Shown: in pieces, positions 44,227-54,396 of the stretch | Position numbering within the stretch: position 1 is the first letter of the stretch | How the letters are laid out: each line of letters begins with the position of its first letter | NCBI GenBank assembly: GCA_902554705.1 | Contig: CACDPP010000001.1 | Coordinates: forward strand, 1-64,000 | From: Paracoccaceae bacterium | Lineage (GTDB): Bacteria; Pseudomonadota; Alphaproteobacteria; Rhodobacterales; Rhodobacteraceae | Length of the DNA stretch: 64,000 nt | Reading direction: 5' to 3' | Notes under the pieces: generated by a model | The model's input: the letters and a program-made list of their open reading frames with translations, nothing else | The model's database searches: none | What the model was told of the DNA's origin: nothing | Translations under genes and position numbers: made by a program

Positions 44227-46035
44227 TTAAGCAGCCGGTTTATCTTCTGATAATTGTTTTGTCCACAAAGAATGATAGCGTCCCCGTTTACTGAGAAGCG
44301 CTTCATGTCTACCCATTTCGACAATACTTCCGTTTTCCAAAACAATTATTCTATCCGCATCTGCAATTGTTGAAAGACGATGCGCAATAGTCAGAACACT
44401 TCGCCCCTCGGAAGCACTGGTTAACGCATCCCGAATTTCACGTTCTGTTTCAGTATCCAATGCCGATGTTGCTTCATCTAATAGTAAAATAGGTGGGTTT
44501 TTTAGAAGGGTCCTTGCAATTCCTACTCGCTGTTTTTCACCACCCGAAAGCTTTAACCCACGCTCACCCACGGTCGTATCGTAACCTTCTGGGAGGGACA
44601 AAATAAAATCATGAATTTGGGCATCCGTGGCGGCTTTTTCAACTGCAGCTCGAGATGCATTATCAAGTCCATATGCTATGTTGTAGTAAATTGTATCATT
44701 AAAAAGAACTGTATCTTGAGGCACCACACCAATAGAGCTGTGTAGGCTTTCTTGTGTAATATCTCGAATATCCTGCCCATCGATTTTAATTGAACCTTGT
44801 TGAGCATCATAAAACCTGAACAACAAGCGTCCAATTGTTGACTTGCCTGAGCCAGAAGGACCAACAATTGCAATAGTCTCTCTCGAGTTAATCTCGATTG
44901 AGACATTCTGTATAATTGGCCTTGATTTATTATATCCAAAAGTTACGTTTTCGAACGAAATCCGGCCGTCGGTAATCTTTAATTCAGTAGCATTTTCACT
45001 ATCTAAAATTTCCGCAGGTTGTTCTAATAAGTCGAACATTTCACCCATATCTACTAAACCTTGCCGTATTTCCCTGTAGACGGTACCCAAGAAATTCAAG
45101 GGCATGGTAATTTGGATCATGTAAGCATTAACCATGACAAAATCACCAACCGTTAAATATCCACTTTGAACACCTAGAGCTGCCATTACCATCACAATAA
45201 TTAACCCAGCTGTAATGATTAGAGATTGGCCGAAATTTAAGAATGCCAGTGAATATGCCGTTGTTAACGCCGCTTTCTCATATTGCTTAATAGCTCCATC
45301 GTAGCGTTTGGCTTCTCGTTCTTCAGCGCTGAAATACTTGACTGTTTCATAATTAAGCAAACTATCTATAGCTTTTTGATTGGCGTCCGTATCTTGGTCA
45401 TTCATAAATTTTCGAATTTTAACGCGCCACTCAGTCACTTTGAACGTAAACCAAATATAAGCGGCAATCATCACAATTATTACAGTAAGATATAAATAAT
45501 CGAACCAAAAAAGCATAATACCTGCAATTATGAGAAGTTCCAAAACAAGAGGCCCAACCGAAAATAAGAGGAACCTTAGTAAAAATTCTAAACCTTTGAC
45601 CCCCCTCTCAATGACGCGACTTAAAGCTCCAGTTTTTCGAGAAATATGATACCGGAGAGAAAGCTTATGGATATGCTGAAATGTTTCTAAAGCTAAGTTT
45701 CGAAATGCTCTTTGCGCAACAGCAGCAAATACCACATCTCGCAATTGTTCAAAACCTCTAGATAAGATCCTTGCGGACCCATAAGCGACCGTCATACCTA
45801 CGGCTCCTAGCAAAAATGGAGAGTTACCAGTTTCCGTTAATGCATTCACAGCCTCTCGGTATAAAAATGGCGCAAAATTTATCATTGCTTTGGCAAGCAC
45901 CAAAAGTACTAAAGCTAATATAACTTTAACACGAAAATCAAAACGATCTTTAGGCCACAAGTAAGGCACAACCCTTAGAATTGTTCTTATTCCTGACTTA
46001 CGCTCAGCTGCTGCGATTTCCGCATTATTTTTCAT
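44227..46035 (-). CDS. ATM1-type ABC exporter
   Basis: A fused permease-ATPase half-transporter of 602 residues from ATG 46035 (a TTG 18 bases upstream is possible). Six helices include YHISRKTGALSRVIERGVKG and LLNYETVKYFSAEEREAKRYD, both hallmarks of the ATM1/HMT1 subgroup. The ATPase has GPSGSGKST, LSGGEKQRVGIARTLLK, ILLLDEATSALD and a TIAHRLST switch. Bacterial ATM1 proteins export glutathione-metal or persulfide species. It converges on the RND permease. Confidence 0.92.
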   Translation of the reverse strand: MKNNAEIAAAERKSGIRTILRVVPYLWPKDRFDFRVKVILALVLLVLAKAMINFAPFLYREAVNALTETGNSPFLLGAVGMTVAYGSARILSRGFEQLRDVVFAAVAQRAFRNLALETFQHIHKLSLRYHISRKTGALSRVIERGVKGLEFLLRFLLFSVGPLVLELLIIAGIMLFWFDYLYLTVIIVMIAAYIWFTFKVTEWRVKIRKFMNDQDTDANQKAIDSLLNYETVKYFSAEEREAKRYDGAIKQYEKAALTTAYSLAFLNFGQSLIITAGLIIVMVMAALGVQSGYLTVGDFVMVNAYMIQITMPLNFLGTVYREIRQGLVDMGEMFDLLEQPAEILDSENATELKITDGRISFENVTFGYNKSRPIIQNVSIEINSRETIAIVGPSGSGKSTIGRLLFRFYDAQQGSIKIDGQDIRDITQESLHSSIGVVPQDTVLFNDTIYYNIAYGLDNASRAAVEKAATDAQIHDFILSLPEGYDTTVGERGLKLSGGEKQRVGIARTLLKNPPILLLDEATSALDTETEREIRDALTSASEGRSVLTIAHRLSTIADADRIIVLENGSIVEMGRHEALLSKRGRYHSLWTKQLSEDKPAA

Positions 46036-46135
46036 AAAAAAATGCCCAAACAATGTAAGAGTTTAGTACTTATCAGATTAAAGATAGTCCATTGAAAATG
46101 GATGACTTAAAAAAATAATTTAATATACCTAACTT

Positions 46136-47602
46136 TTAGTTGACTGTAATATTGTCAGGCAAATCAAAAATCTGACCTGGGTAAATTAGATCTGGATTGC
46201 GGATCTTATCTTTATTTGCATCAAAAACCTGGACATACAAAATGCCTCTGCCATATCTTTCCCGAGAAATAGCCCACAGTGTATTACCGGGCTGAACTGT
46301 TATAACGTTTATTCTGGCCGGTGAAGCTATATCTTGCATTTGATCTACCAAAACACTGCGATCTTCCCTCTTAAACGGGCTCTCAATTCGACTAGATACT
46401 TTGCCTGACTGGTCCAATTGATCTAGTCGAAGTGTATAGACGCCAGTTTCAACGTCTGACAAATCAGCACTCCAATAACCCGTTTGATCTACTGCCGTGG
46501 AAGCAACTGGGGAATTGTCCAGATAGAAGTGTACAATCGATTCCGGGGCTCCCCGTCCAGTAACAGCAACATCCCCATCCTTGGAATAACTAATAGTATC
46601 GAACATCACATCTGTCATTACATCTGGCCCCGCACCACTTTGCACGACTTTCACACCTTCACTGTCCGCGAGTAGAACGGTTGGCTGCTCAGCCCCATTT
46701 GAAACCGTATTAGAAATAAGATCAGATTCCGATGGTTCTTGAGTCAAAATTTGCTGAACATCTTCTTCTATTGTTTCTTCGGTTGGTTGAGCTAATTGAG
46801 GTGTCTTATTAGTAAGATCAGCTTTGACACCATTATCTTTAGAAATTTTGTCCGCTTCGTCTGATTTTTCTGTTTCTTCTTCCGAAGCAGTTTTAGCAGC
46901 TAAATCACTGGATGAATTTTCTTCAGTAGTTGTCTCACTTTCTTCTATCAGCAAACTACCAACTTCAGTTGAATTTTCTGCACCTTCACTTTGCTTTTGT
47001 GTTTGCTTGTCTGCAGCATGTGCTTGTGCCAATTCTACAACTTTTGGAGCCACGATCATTGTTTCGTCCGAAACTAACGTTACCTCACCATCGATAGATC
47101 TTATCGATATAACTTGCGGTCGATCTTTTAGCTCTATGTCAAAAAGAACCGCAAAATTTCCATCTTGCCCTAATGTGATTGTCTCGACTACTTCTTCATC
47201 AACTAGTATCTCTAATACAGACCCTGGATAAGCCGTGCCTGCTACGAGAGCCGTTCCATCGTCGTCAATCCTAACCGTTTCAAGTTTAGGAGGGTAGATG
47301 GTGATTTTTTTTTCAGAGGCCGCGTTATCAGTCAACTTTTTTGTGATAATTTCGGCTTCTTTACTTTCCACGTCATCTTCGATTTTTTCATTGGTTTTAG
47401 TTGTCTCAGAAACTGTATCACTTTTCTGACCGGTAACGCTTTCATCTTTTACGGGTTCGCTTGAACCTTCTTCTTTTGAAGAAACAGATTGGTTCTCTGT
47501 AAATTCGGTGATATTTCTTTCCGAAAATATGGCAACCGTTGCGATAAAAACCGCCACCAAGCTTCCCATAATCCAGTACCATAGGTAAGGTATCGCTGCC
47601 AT
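46136..47602 (-). CDS. Membrane-anchored LysM protein
   Basis: I start at ATG 47602; a TTG at 47674 would add 24 residues. The product has 488 residues. One N-terminal helix (WIMGSLVAVFIATVAIF) is followed by a long acidic, Ser/Thr/Glu-rich low-complexity linker. Two small beta domains (KLETVRIDDDGTALVAGTAYPGS and KDGDVAVTGRGAPESIVHFYLDN) resemble each other and look like carrier Ig-like modules. A C-terminal LysM follows: ITVQPGNTLWAISRERYG ... PDLIYPGQIFDLP. It probably spans the periplasm to peptidoglycan. It is divergent from the LOG-family gene. Confidence 0.85.
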   Translation of the reverse strand: MAAIPYLWYWIMGSLVAVFIATVAIFSERNITEFTENQSVSSKEEGSSEPVKDESVTGQKSDTVSETTKTNEKIEDDVESKEAEIITKKLTDNAASEKKITIYPPKLETVRIDDDGTALVAGTAYPGSVLEILVDEEVVETITLGQDGNFAVLFDIELKDRPQVISIRSIDGEVTLVSDETMIVAPKVVELAQAHAADKQTQKQSEGAENSTEVGSLLIEESETTTEENSSSDLAAKTASEEETEKSDEADKISKDNGVKADLTNKTPQLAQPTEETIEEDVQQILTQEPSESDLISNTVSNGAEQPTVLLADSEGVKVVQSGAGPDVMTDVMFDTISYSKDGDVAVTGRGAPESIVHFYLDNSPVASTAVDQTGYWSADLSDVETGVYTLRLDQLDQSGKVSSRIESPFKREDRSVLVDQMQDIASPARINVITVQPGNTLWAISRERYGRGILYVQVFDANKDKIRNPDLIYPGQIFDLPDNITVN

Positions 47603-47702
47603 TAAAAGCCCCCAAAAAGCGATAAGCACATTTGCCTGTTGTGTGACCCTAACAAGTTGAGGTAGCAAGGTCAAAGCTTCTCAACAAATTTAAGGCTTAG
47701 TT

Positions 47703-48284
47703 ATGGAAAATTTCTCTGTTTGCGTCTTTTGTGGCTCGAGGTCGGGTGATAACCCCGATTATTTAGATCAAGCAGAAACACTTGGAAATTTAATAGCCAA
47801 GCACAAGTGGCGTTTAGTTTATGGTGCTGGAAATACAGGTATGATGGGTTCAGTAGCTAATGCGACCCAGATGGGAAAAGCAAAAACCTTTGGCGTTATA
47901 CCTCATCACCTCATGCAACGGGAGGTTGGGAAAACAGACTTAGATAACTACATAGTTACAGATAATATGCATGAGCGAAAAAAACTTATGTTTACGAATT
48001 CGGATGCGATTATTCTGCTGCCTGGAGGGCCTGGCTCACTGGATGAATTCTTTGAAGTGTTAACTTGGGCTCAATTGGAGTTACATAAAAAACCAATAGT
48101 AGTTATAAATGTAAAAAAATATTGGGATCCTCTTTTCTCACTAATAGATCACACAATATCATCAGGCTTTGCAGAAAATTCACTTAAAAAATTATTTACA
48201 ACAACCGAAACTGCAACCGAGGCGGTTGAATATTTAACCAAGCACAATCAAAGGTCCGATCCGAAAACCGAAACAAACCTTTGA
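47703..48284 (+). CDS. LOG family protein (TIGR00730, nucleotide 5'-monophosphate phosphoribohydrolase)
   Basis: A 193-residue Rossmann-fold enzyme. SVCVFCGSRSGDNPDYLDQA is the opening, VYGAGNTGMMGSVANA the nucleotide loop, and PGGPGSLDEFFEVLTWAQL the catalytic motif, normally PGGxGTxxE; Ser replaces Thr here. Relatives split AMP or cytokinin riboside monophosphates into base and ribose phosphate. It converges on sodB, ten bases away. Confidence 0.9.
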   Translation: MENFSVCVFCGSRSGDNPDYLDQAETLGNLIAKHKWRLVYGAGNTGMMGSVANATQMGKAKTFGVIPHHLMQREVGKTDLDNYIVTDNMHERKKLMFTNSDAIILLPGGPGSLDEFFEVLTWAQLELHKKPIVVINVKKYWDPLFSLIDHTISSGFAENSLKKLFTTTETATEAVEYLTKHNQRSDPKTETNL

Positions 48285-48294
48285 TCAGTTTTAA

Positions 48295-48894
48295 TTAAAG
48301 ACGCGAAGCCACGTTTTCCCAATTAACCAAATTATCTAAAAAATTTGACAGATAAGCTGGACGTTTATTCCTAAAATCAATGTAGTAAGAATGCTCCCAT
48401 ACATCACAGCCCAAAAGAGCCGTTTGACCGAAGCAAAGCGGGTTCACCCCATTTTCTGTTTTAGTGACTTTCAACGCGCCATCGGCATCTTTAACAAGCC
48501 AACACCATCCAGCACCAAACTGTCCAGCTCCTGCTGCAGAAAAATCTGCTTTAAATTGCTCTACCGAACCAAAACTATCTGCAATTGCGCTCTTCAATTC
48601 AGAAGGCATTTCACGCCCAGAGGGTCCCATCATCTCCCAAAACTGATTATGGTTCCATAACTGTGAAATATTATTGAATATTCCATTTTGAGCAACAGAG
48701 CTTGGATCGTATGTGCCAGTGATAATGTCCTCCATTGATTTTCCGTCCCATTCTGTGCCGGAAATCAATTTGTTTCCATTATCTACATAGGCCTTATGAT
48801 GCAGATCATGATGATATTCGAGTGTTTCTTTAGACATGCCCAAATCAGCCAATGCATCGTGCGAATAGGGAAGGTCGGGAAGTTCAAAAGCCAT
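48295..48894 (-). CDS. sodB: Superoxide dismutase (Fe/Mn family)
   Basis: Detoxifies superoxide. I take ATG 48894 (MAFELPDLPYSHDAL), which has AAAAGGA upstream and gives 199 residues; an upstream frame extension is not needed. Metal ligands lie in EYHHDLHHKAYVDN, NHNQFWE and DVWEHSYYIDFRNKRPAYL. AGAGQFGAGWCWLV fits the iron form better than the manganese form, though metal choice is not certain. Confidence 0.95.
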   Translation of the reverse strand: MAFELPDLPYSHDALADLGMSKETLEYHHDLHHKAYVDNGNKLISGTEWDGKSMEDIITGTYDPSSVAQNGIFNNISQLWNHNQFWEMMGPSGREMPSELKSAIADSFGSVEQFKADFSAAGAGQFGAGWCWLVKDADGALKVTKTENGVNPLCFGQTALLGCDVWEHSYYIDFRNKRPAYLSNFLDNLVNWENVASRL

Positions 48895-49024
48895 ATTAAT
48901 GAGTCCTTTTAAAAAATATGTTCTTAGATGCGTTTTATCTAAGTGTAAGGTCAAGCAAAAAAATATGCTTTATTTTTTCAGTTTCAAGAAAAAAACTATA
49001 TCAACCTAACGAGCTAAGAAAATT

Positions 49025-49582
49025 TTAAAAATCACCCACCTTTGAATTTGGCATGGATGAGGTTTTTAGAAGATTGAACATATAGTCAGCTACCGAGCTA
49101 AAACAAATAACACTTAAACTCGTCTCAGACGTTAGCCAAAAAGCAGCCGCTATTTGAGAAAATCGAGTTCGACGTATCTCACCTATCTCTAGCGTGGAGA
49201 TATTTACTGGAGCAAGTTTTGCAATAACCTCACGAATACCAGAACCAGAAATCTCAAATAAAGCTCTAGCATCAGAAACATTTACCAGCATGTGGTGTTG
49301 ATCTTTAAGCTCCATTTGCAAATTTTGACTAAGATTAGATACATCGGCATAGTCACATAAAATTAAAAGTTCATCCGGCGACATCCAAGCAACATCATTT
49401 CTAGCTAAAATTACTTCCCGCTCTTTAGGCAATTTGATACCCACCGCTTTCGTAAAAGAAGTTTTAAATTTACTAGATCTAAAATCACCCCGAACGGTCA
49501 ACATGCCCACTGCCGTCTTCTCACTAACTTTTACGTAGCCAGAATATGACCGCACTACTCTCTCATTTTGATGATCAGACAT
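49025..49582 (-). CDS. soxG: Sarcosine oxidase gamma subunit
   Basis: A 185-residue protein from ATG 49582, which overlaps the soxA stop by eight bases; upstream starts lie inside soxA. The fold resembles the T-protein C-terminal part: SPDELLILCDYAD, then VNVSDARALFEISGSGIREVIAKLAPVN and RRTRFSQIAAAFWLTS. It stabilises the alpha/beta/gamma/delta complex. Last gene of the minus-strand soxBDAG operon. Confidence 0.9.
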   Translation of the reverse strand: MSDHQNERVVRSYSGYVKVSEKTAVGMLTVRGDFRSSKFKTSFTKAVGIKLPKEREVILARNDVAWMSPDELLILCDYADVSNLSQNLQMELKDQHHMLVNVSDARALFEISGSGIREVIAKLAPVNISTLEIGEIRRTRFSQIAAAFWLTSETSLSVICFSSVADYMFNLLKTSSMPNSKVGDF

Positions 49583-52500
49583 TCTGCTTTTCCCCATCGG
49601 GGTCGTAAAATACTGGACTGGTGATCTTTGCCTGTATGACGGTTCCATCAATTTTTGGAAATTCAATAATTTCACCATCCCTTTCTGGCCCATTCATCAC
49701 AAGACCCATCGCTATTCCCCGCTTCAAAGTCGGTGAAAAATAGGAAGAAGTAACTCGCCCTTGTGTAGATTTTTGACCATTTGGGTTAACCCCATCAGCT
49801 GTTGCATAAGCACCGTCTGGCAAAACAGAACCGTCTAAAGTTTCTAAACCAACCAACTTCCAACGATTTTGGTTAACCATAAATGAACGCTCTTGAGCTC
49901 TTTTTCCGAGATAATCATCTTTCTTTTTCGAGATAGCCCAGTTTAAATTAAGATCTTGTGGAATTACAGTACCGTCTGTCTCGTCTCCTATCATTATGAA
50001 ACCTTTTTCAGCCCTCATAACGTGTAACGCTTCAGTGCCATAGGGCATTACTTGGAACTCTTTTCCAGCTTCAATCAATTCATCCCAAAATGCCATACCT
50101 TGCTTTGCAGGTACGGCTATTTCATAAGAGAGCTCTCCCGAAAACGAAATTCGAAAAATTCTTACATCATATTTTCCAAGTTTGCCATCTTTCCATTCCA
50201 TAAAACCCAGAGCTTCCCTACTGACATCTAGGCCACCAATTTTTTCCAGAAGCTTGCGGGCATTTGGTCCAACAACCCCAATCTGTGCATATTGTTCGGT
50301 TACATTCGCAACATAAACTCTCCAATCCCACCATTCCGTTTGAAGCCACTCCTCCATATGGGCATGTATGCTATCAGCCCCTCCCGTGGTGGTATGACAA
50401 AGCCAAGTTTGCTCATCAATTCTTGCGACGACTCCATCATCAATTAAAAACCCGTTTTCAGAGCACATAAGTCCATAACGACACTTACCTATCTTCAGTG
50501 TGCTCATCATATTTGTGTAGAGCATATCAAGAAATTTTCCAGCATCAGGACCAGTCACTAATAATTTTCCCAGGGTAGATGCATCAAGTAGTCCCAAAGA
50601 AGATCGGGTTTGATTTATTTCACGCTCTACGGCTTTTGCATAGGTTTCCCCAAATTGAGGATAACAAAAGGGCCGTCGCCATTGGCCCACAGGCTCCATG
50701 TAAGCACTATTGTTTTCATGCCAATCATGCATTGGTGTTTTTCTCACGGGCTGAAATAACTCATCTCTCGCCGAGCCTCCTATAGATCCCAGAGAAATTG
50801 GAGTGTATGGAGGACGAAATGTAGTGGTTCCGACCTTTGGTATTTCTTTACCCAAACTCGATGATAAAACAGCCAAACCATTTATATTTGATAATTTTCC
50901 TTGATCGGTCGCCATGCCCAAGGTCGTATATCTTTTAGCGTGCTCTACACTTTCAAAACCCTCGCGGGCGGCTAATTCAACATCATTAATTTTGACATCA
51001 TTTTGAAAATCCAACCATATTTTTGAGCGTTTCTTAATATCTGCATCATGAGGTGCAATCCAAATAGCCTGAAGAGAATTTTCATACTCCTGTTCAATTA
51101 CTTTGAAACTTTTCTTTTTAACTTTACCACCTGCAGCCTCAATCACACTCAGACAACCTTCCCGTGCATCCTTGAGAACCTCTTGCATCAAAAGAGAACC
51201 ATTAGCTGAACCCACTGCCGTGACGAAAGGCAGACCATCGTGGGAAGTAGGCTTAGCTGAGCTGTCTGGCTTGAATAATGCCAATTTCTCATCCCATTTT
51301 AGCTTTCCACCACAGTGAGAGAATAAATGGACAACAGGCGACCACCCGCCAGACATAGCAATGCAGTCACATTCAATTTTTTCGTTACCTTTGCCAGAAT
51401 CTTTATGTTCACAAATCCTAATCGCTTCTACGCGCTTTTTACCAAAAACTTTGGAAATAGCTTTTCCATTTTCTACTCTGATCCCGAGTGCTTTTGCACG
51501 TTCCGCTAATGCTCCTCCACCACTTACTCGAGCATCAACTATAACAGGGACTTCCACGCCAACTTCATTTAGGTTGATCGCAGTTCGATATGCATCGTCA
51601 TTATTAGTGTAAACAGCGATTTTATGACCCGTTGCGACGCCAAATTTCACAGCATAATCTCTAACAGCAGATGCTAGCATAACACCTGGAATGTCATTAT
51701 TTGGGAAAGAAACGGGCCTTTCGATCGAACCAGTGGCGGTAATTATCTGTTTAGCGCGTATTCGCCACAAACGATGTCGTGGACCTTCATCAGCAGCAAG
51801 ATGATCATTCAACCGTTCATATCCTAAAATATAACCGTGGTCATACACGCCAGCTCCCATCATACGAGAACGCATTGTAACGTTTTGGAATTTTCTTAAT
51901 TCTGAAAGAAGCCTAGACACATACTCAGAACTGGTTTCGTTACCAATTTTGGAAAAGTCTACAAGGCAACGCCCCCCCCCATTCTGGATTTTGCTCCATA
52001 ATCAAGATTTTAAGACCGCTCTCTGCTGCTGTAAGTGCTGCATTCAAACCAGCAATACCCCCACCCACAATCACCAAGTCATAAAATGCATAGAAATGTT
52101 CGTATTGACTATTATCTTTTTGTGAAGGCGCCCTGCCTAAACCTGCTGATTGCCGAATAAATGGCTCATAAATGTATTTCCAAAATGGACGAGGATGGAT
52201 AAACATTTTATAGTAAAATCCCGCCGGCAAAAAGCGAGCTAGGTAATTATTTATTACCCCAACGTCAAAATTTAATGAAGGCCAATGATTTTGTGAAGCT
52301 GCTTTTAGCCCATCAAAAAGTTCAGTAGTAGTTGCCCGTTGGTTTGGCTCAAAATTTTCTTTTTCTCCTAGATTTATCAATGCATTAGGTTCCTCTGAAC
52401 CAGAAGAAACTATGCCTCTGGGTCGGTGGTACTTAAAAGATCTACCGACTAAAACTTGATCGTTTGATAATAATGCTGAAGCTAAAGTATCACCTTCAAA

Positions 52501-52587
52501 ACCAGACAACTTTTTACCATTAAATTCAAATTGAATAGGCTTATTTCTGTCAATTAACAGACCGCCTTCCACTAATCTCTTACTCAT
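49575..52587 (-). pseudogene. soxA: Sarcosine oxidase alpha subunit, frameshifted at a nine-base homopolymer
   Basis: The N-terminal part (52587-51940) has FNGKKLSGFEGDTLASALLS (2Fe-2S-like fold) and a FAD/NAD site, IVGGGIAGLNAALTAAESGL, ending at NPEWGG. The frame shifts at a run of nine C on the plus strand (51972-51980). The rest continues in the next frame to 49575 and includes ATGSIERPVSFPNNDIPGVM and a GcvT-like folate domain (WRRPFCYPQFGETYAKAVE onward). Removing one G from the coding strand gives 1003 residues with the join NPEWGGRCLVDFSK, the expected size. Sequencing error, phase-variable tract and true mutation all remain possible. Confidence 0.88.
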
Positions 52588-52648
52588 TGAAATTTCCTAT
52601 GAGATTTAAACAGAGAATTAAGCCCATAATTAACTTTGCAGAAATTAT

Positions 52649-52978
52649 TCAACTCAAATTCCTCCATTTCCAACCCGGTCGCTTAGCTTTGATGATATCA
52701 ATAATCTCTTTAGGTGGCTCAAATGTTTGAGCGGAATAAGTACCAAATACCTCCAGAGTCGCGGTACATCGCGCAGCATGGAACCACTTGCCACAACCAT
52801 AAACATGCCGCCATCGCTCAAAATGAACGCCTTTTGGATTTTCTCGATTAAAAAGATATCCTTCTAGTTCTTCATCAGAAGATCCGGGCCCAAAACGTTT
52901 TAGATGAGCCTCACCACCTGGGTTCAACTCTGTTTCATCTGCTTCAATTCCGCAATAGGGACACTTAAAAACTAGCAT
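52649..52978 (-). CDS. soxD: Sarcosine oxidase delta subunit
   Basis: A 109-residue zinc-binding subunit. C6 and C9 (FKCPYCG) and downstream GCGKWFHAARC residues form the metal site region; FNRENPKGVHFERWRHVYGCG is the family core. Its ATG overlaps the soxB stop (TAATG). About 60 bases separate it from soxA. Confidence 0.95.
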   Translation of the reverse strand: MLVFKCPYCGIEADETELNPGGEAHLKRFGPGSSDEELEGYLFNRENPKGVHFERWRHVYGCGKWFHAARCTATLEVFGTYSAQTFEPPKEIIDIIKAKRPGWKWRNLS

Positions 52979-54222
52979 TAGTGCGCCACTCCAGCGGCTA
53001 CACTTTCGTCAATAAACTTGCCTTCTTTGAAACGATTTAAGCTAAATTCTTCAGTTAAACTGGAATGCCCTTTGGCCATCAATTCTGCCATCGCCCATCC
53101 TGAACCGGGTATTGCTTTAAATCCGCCAGTGCCCCAGCCGCAATTTATAAAAATATTTACAACTGGAGTTTTTGAAAGAATTGGGGATCTATCACCAGTC
53201 ATGTCAACTATACCACCCCACCATCGCAACATCTTTAGACGGGAAATAATGGGAAAGGTCTCTATTAGTGCTCTGACTGTTTCTTCTACATGATGAAAAG
53301 AGCCTCTTTGGGTATAATTATTAAATCCATCTGCACCACCACCAATAACCATTTCTCCCTTATCAGACTGGCTCATATAACCATGGACTGTATTGGCCAT
53401 TACCACGACATCCATGCAAGGTTTTATTGGCTCTGAAACAAGTGCCTGAAGCGCTACAGCCTCAACTGGCATTCGAAAACCGGCCATATCTGCCAGGACG
53501 CCAGTATGGCCCGCAACAACTATACCCAGTTTTTGGCAATCGATTGAGCCTTTACTAGTTTCAACTCCTTGAACTTGTCCATTTTCATGCCGAATGCCAG
53601 TAACCTCACATTGCTGAATAATATCCATTCCCATATCCGAACAAGCACGAGCGTAGCCCCAGGCAACAGCATCATGCCTAGCCGTCCCGCCGCGCGACTG
53701 CCACAATGCCCCTAGAACCGGATATCTTGGACCATCAATATTAATGATCGGCACCAGTGATTTAACTTTCTCAGGAGAAATAAATTCGGTTGATACCCCC
53801 TGCAAAGAATTTGCCTGGGCTGTACGTTTATATCCCCTAATTTCATGCTGGGTCTGAGCCAACATCATAACACCTCGTGGACTAAACATGACATTATAAT
53901 TTAGATCTTGGCTCATGGTTTCGTACAAACTTCGAGCCTTTTCATAAATTGCAGCCGAAGCGTCTTGCAGATAGTTGGACCGGATAATCGTGGTATTACG
54001 GCCAGTATTTCCTCCACCAAGCCAGCCTTTTTCAAGTATCGCTATGTTCTTTAGCCCGTGATTTTTTCCCAGATAGTAGGCCGTTGCCAGGCCGTGGCCC
54101 CCTGCCCCTATAATAATAGCATCATATTTCTTTTTTGGTTCCGGGCTTTTCCAAGCACGACCCCAGCCTTGGTGATAACGAAGAGCTTCTCGCGCAACTG
54201 CAAACACGGAATAACGTTTCAT
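52978..54222 (-). CDS. soxB: Sarcosine oxidase beta subunit
   Basis: The 414-residue flavoprotein that oxidises sarcosine, passing formaldehyde to tetrahydrofolate on SoxA. The FAD site is IIGAGGHGLATAYYLGKNHG, then GWLGGGNTGRNTTIIRSNYL. The C-terminal FINCGWGTGGFKAIPGSG carries the conserved region near the covalent FMN and sarcosine site. WWGGIVDMTGDRSPIL is also diagnostic. First gene of soxBDAG. The promoter should be in 54223-54396, shared divergently with ccmI. Confidence 0.96.
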   Translation of the reverse strand: MKRYSVFAVAREALRYHQGWGRAWKSPEPKKKYDAIIIGAGGHGLATAYYLGKNHGLKNIAILEKGWLGGGNTGRNTTIIRSNYLQDASAAIYEKARSLYETMSQDLNYNVMFSPRGVMMLAQTQHEIRGYKRTAQANSLQGVSTEFISPEKVKSLVPIINIDGPRYPVLGALWQSRGGTARHDAVAWGYARACSDMGMDIIQQCEVTGIRHENGQVQGVETSKGSIDCQKLGIVVAGHTGVLADMAGFRMPVEAVALQALVSEPIKPCMDVVVMANTVHGYMSQSDKGEMVIGGGADGFNNYTQRGSFHHVEETVRALIETFPIISRLKMLRWWGGIVDMTGDRSPILSKTPVVNIFINCGWGTGGFKAIPGSGWAMAELMAKGHSSLTEEFSLNRFKEGKFIDESVAAGVAH

Positions 54223-54396
54223 TTATATTTCACCCAAAACAGCTAAATTACTGGATATTTCTAACCGAAGTTTGTTAGCTCCTACGACTCAGTACGTCAT
54301 AAATCATTTCAGTTGCGACATCTAGCAACATCAGAGATTTAAGGGCTTACCTTGGCTAAATTTGATGTTTAAAAGACCAATGTAAAGGGAGACATA

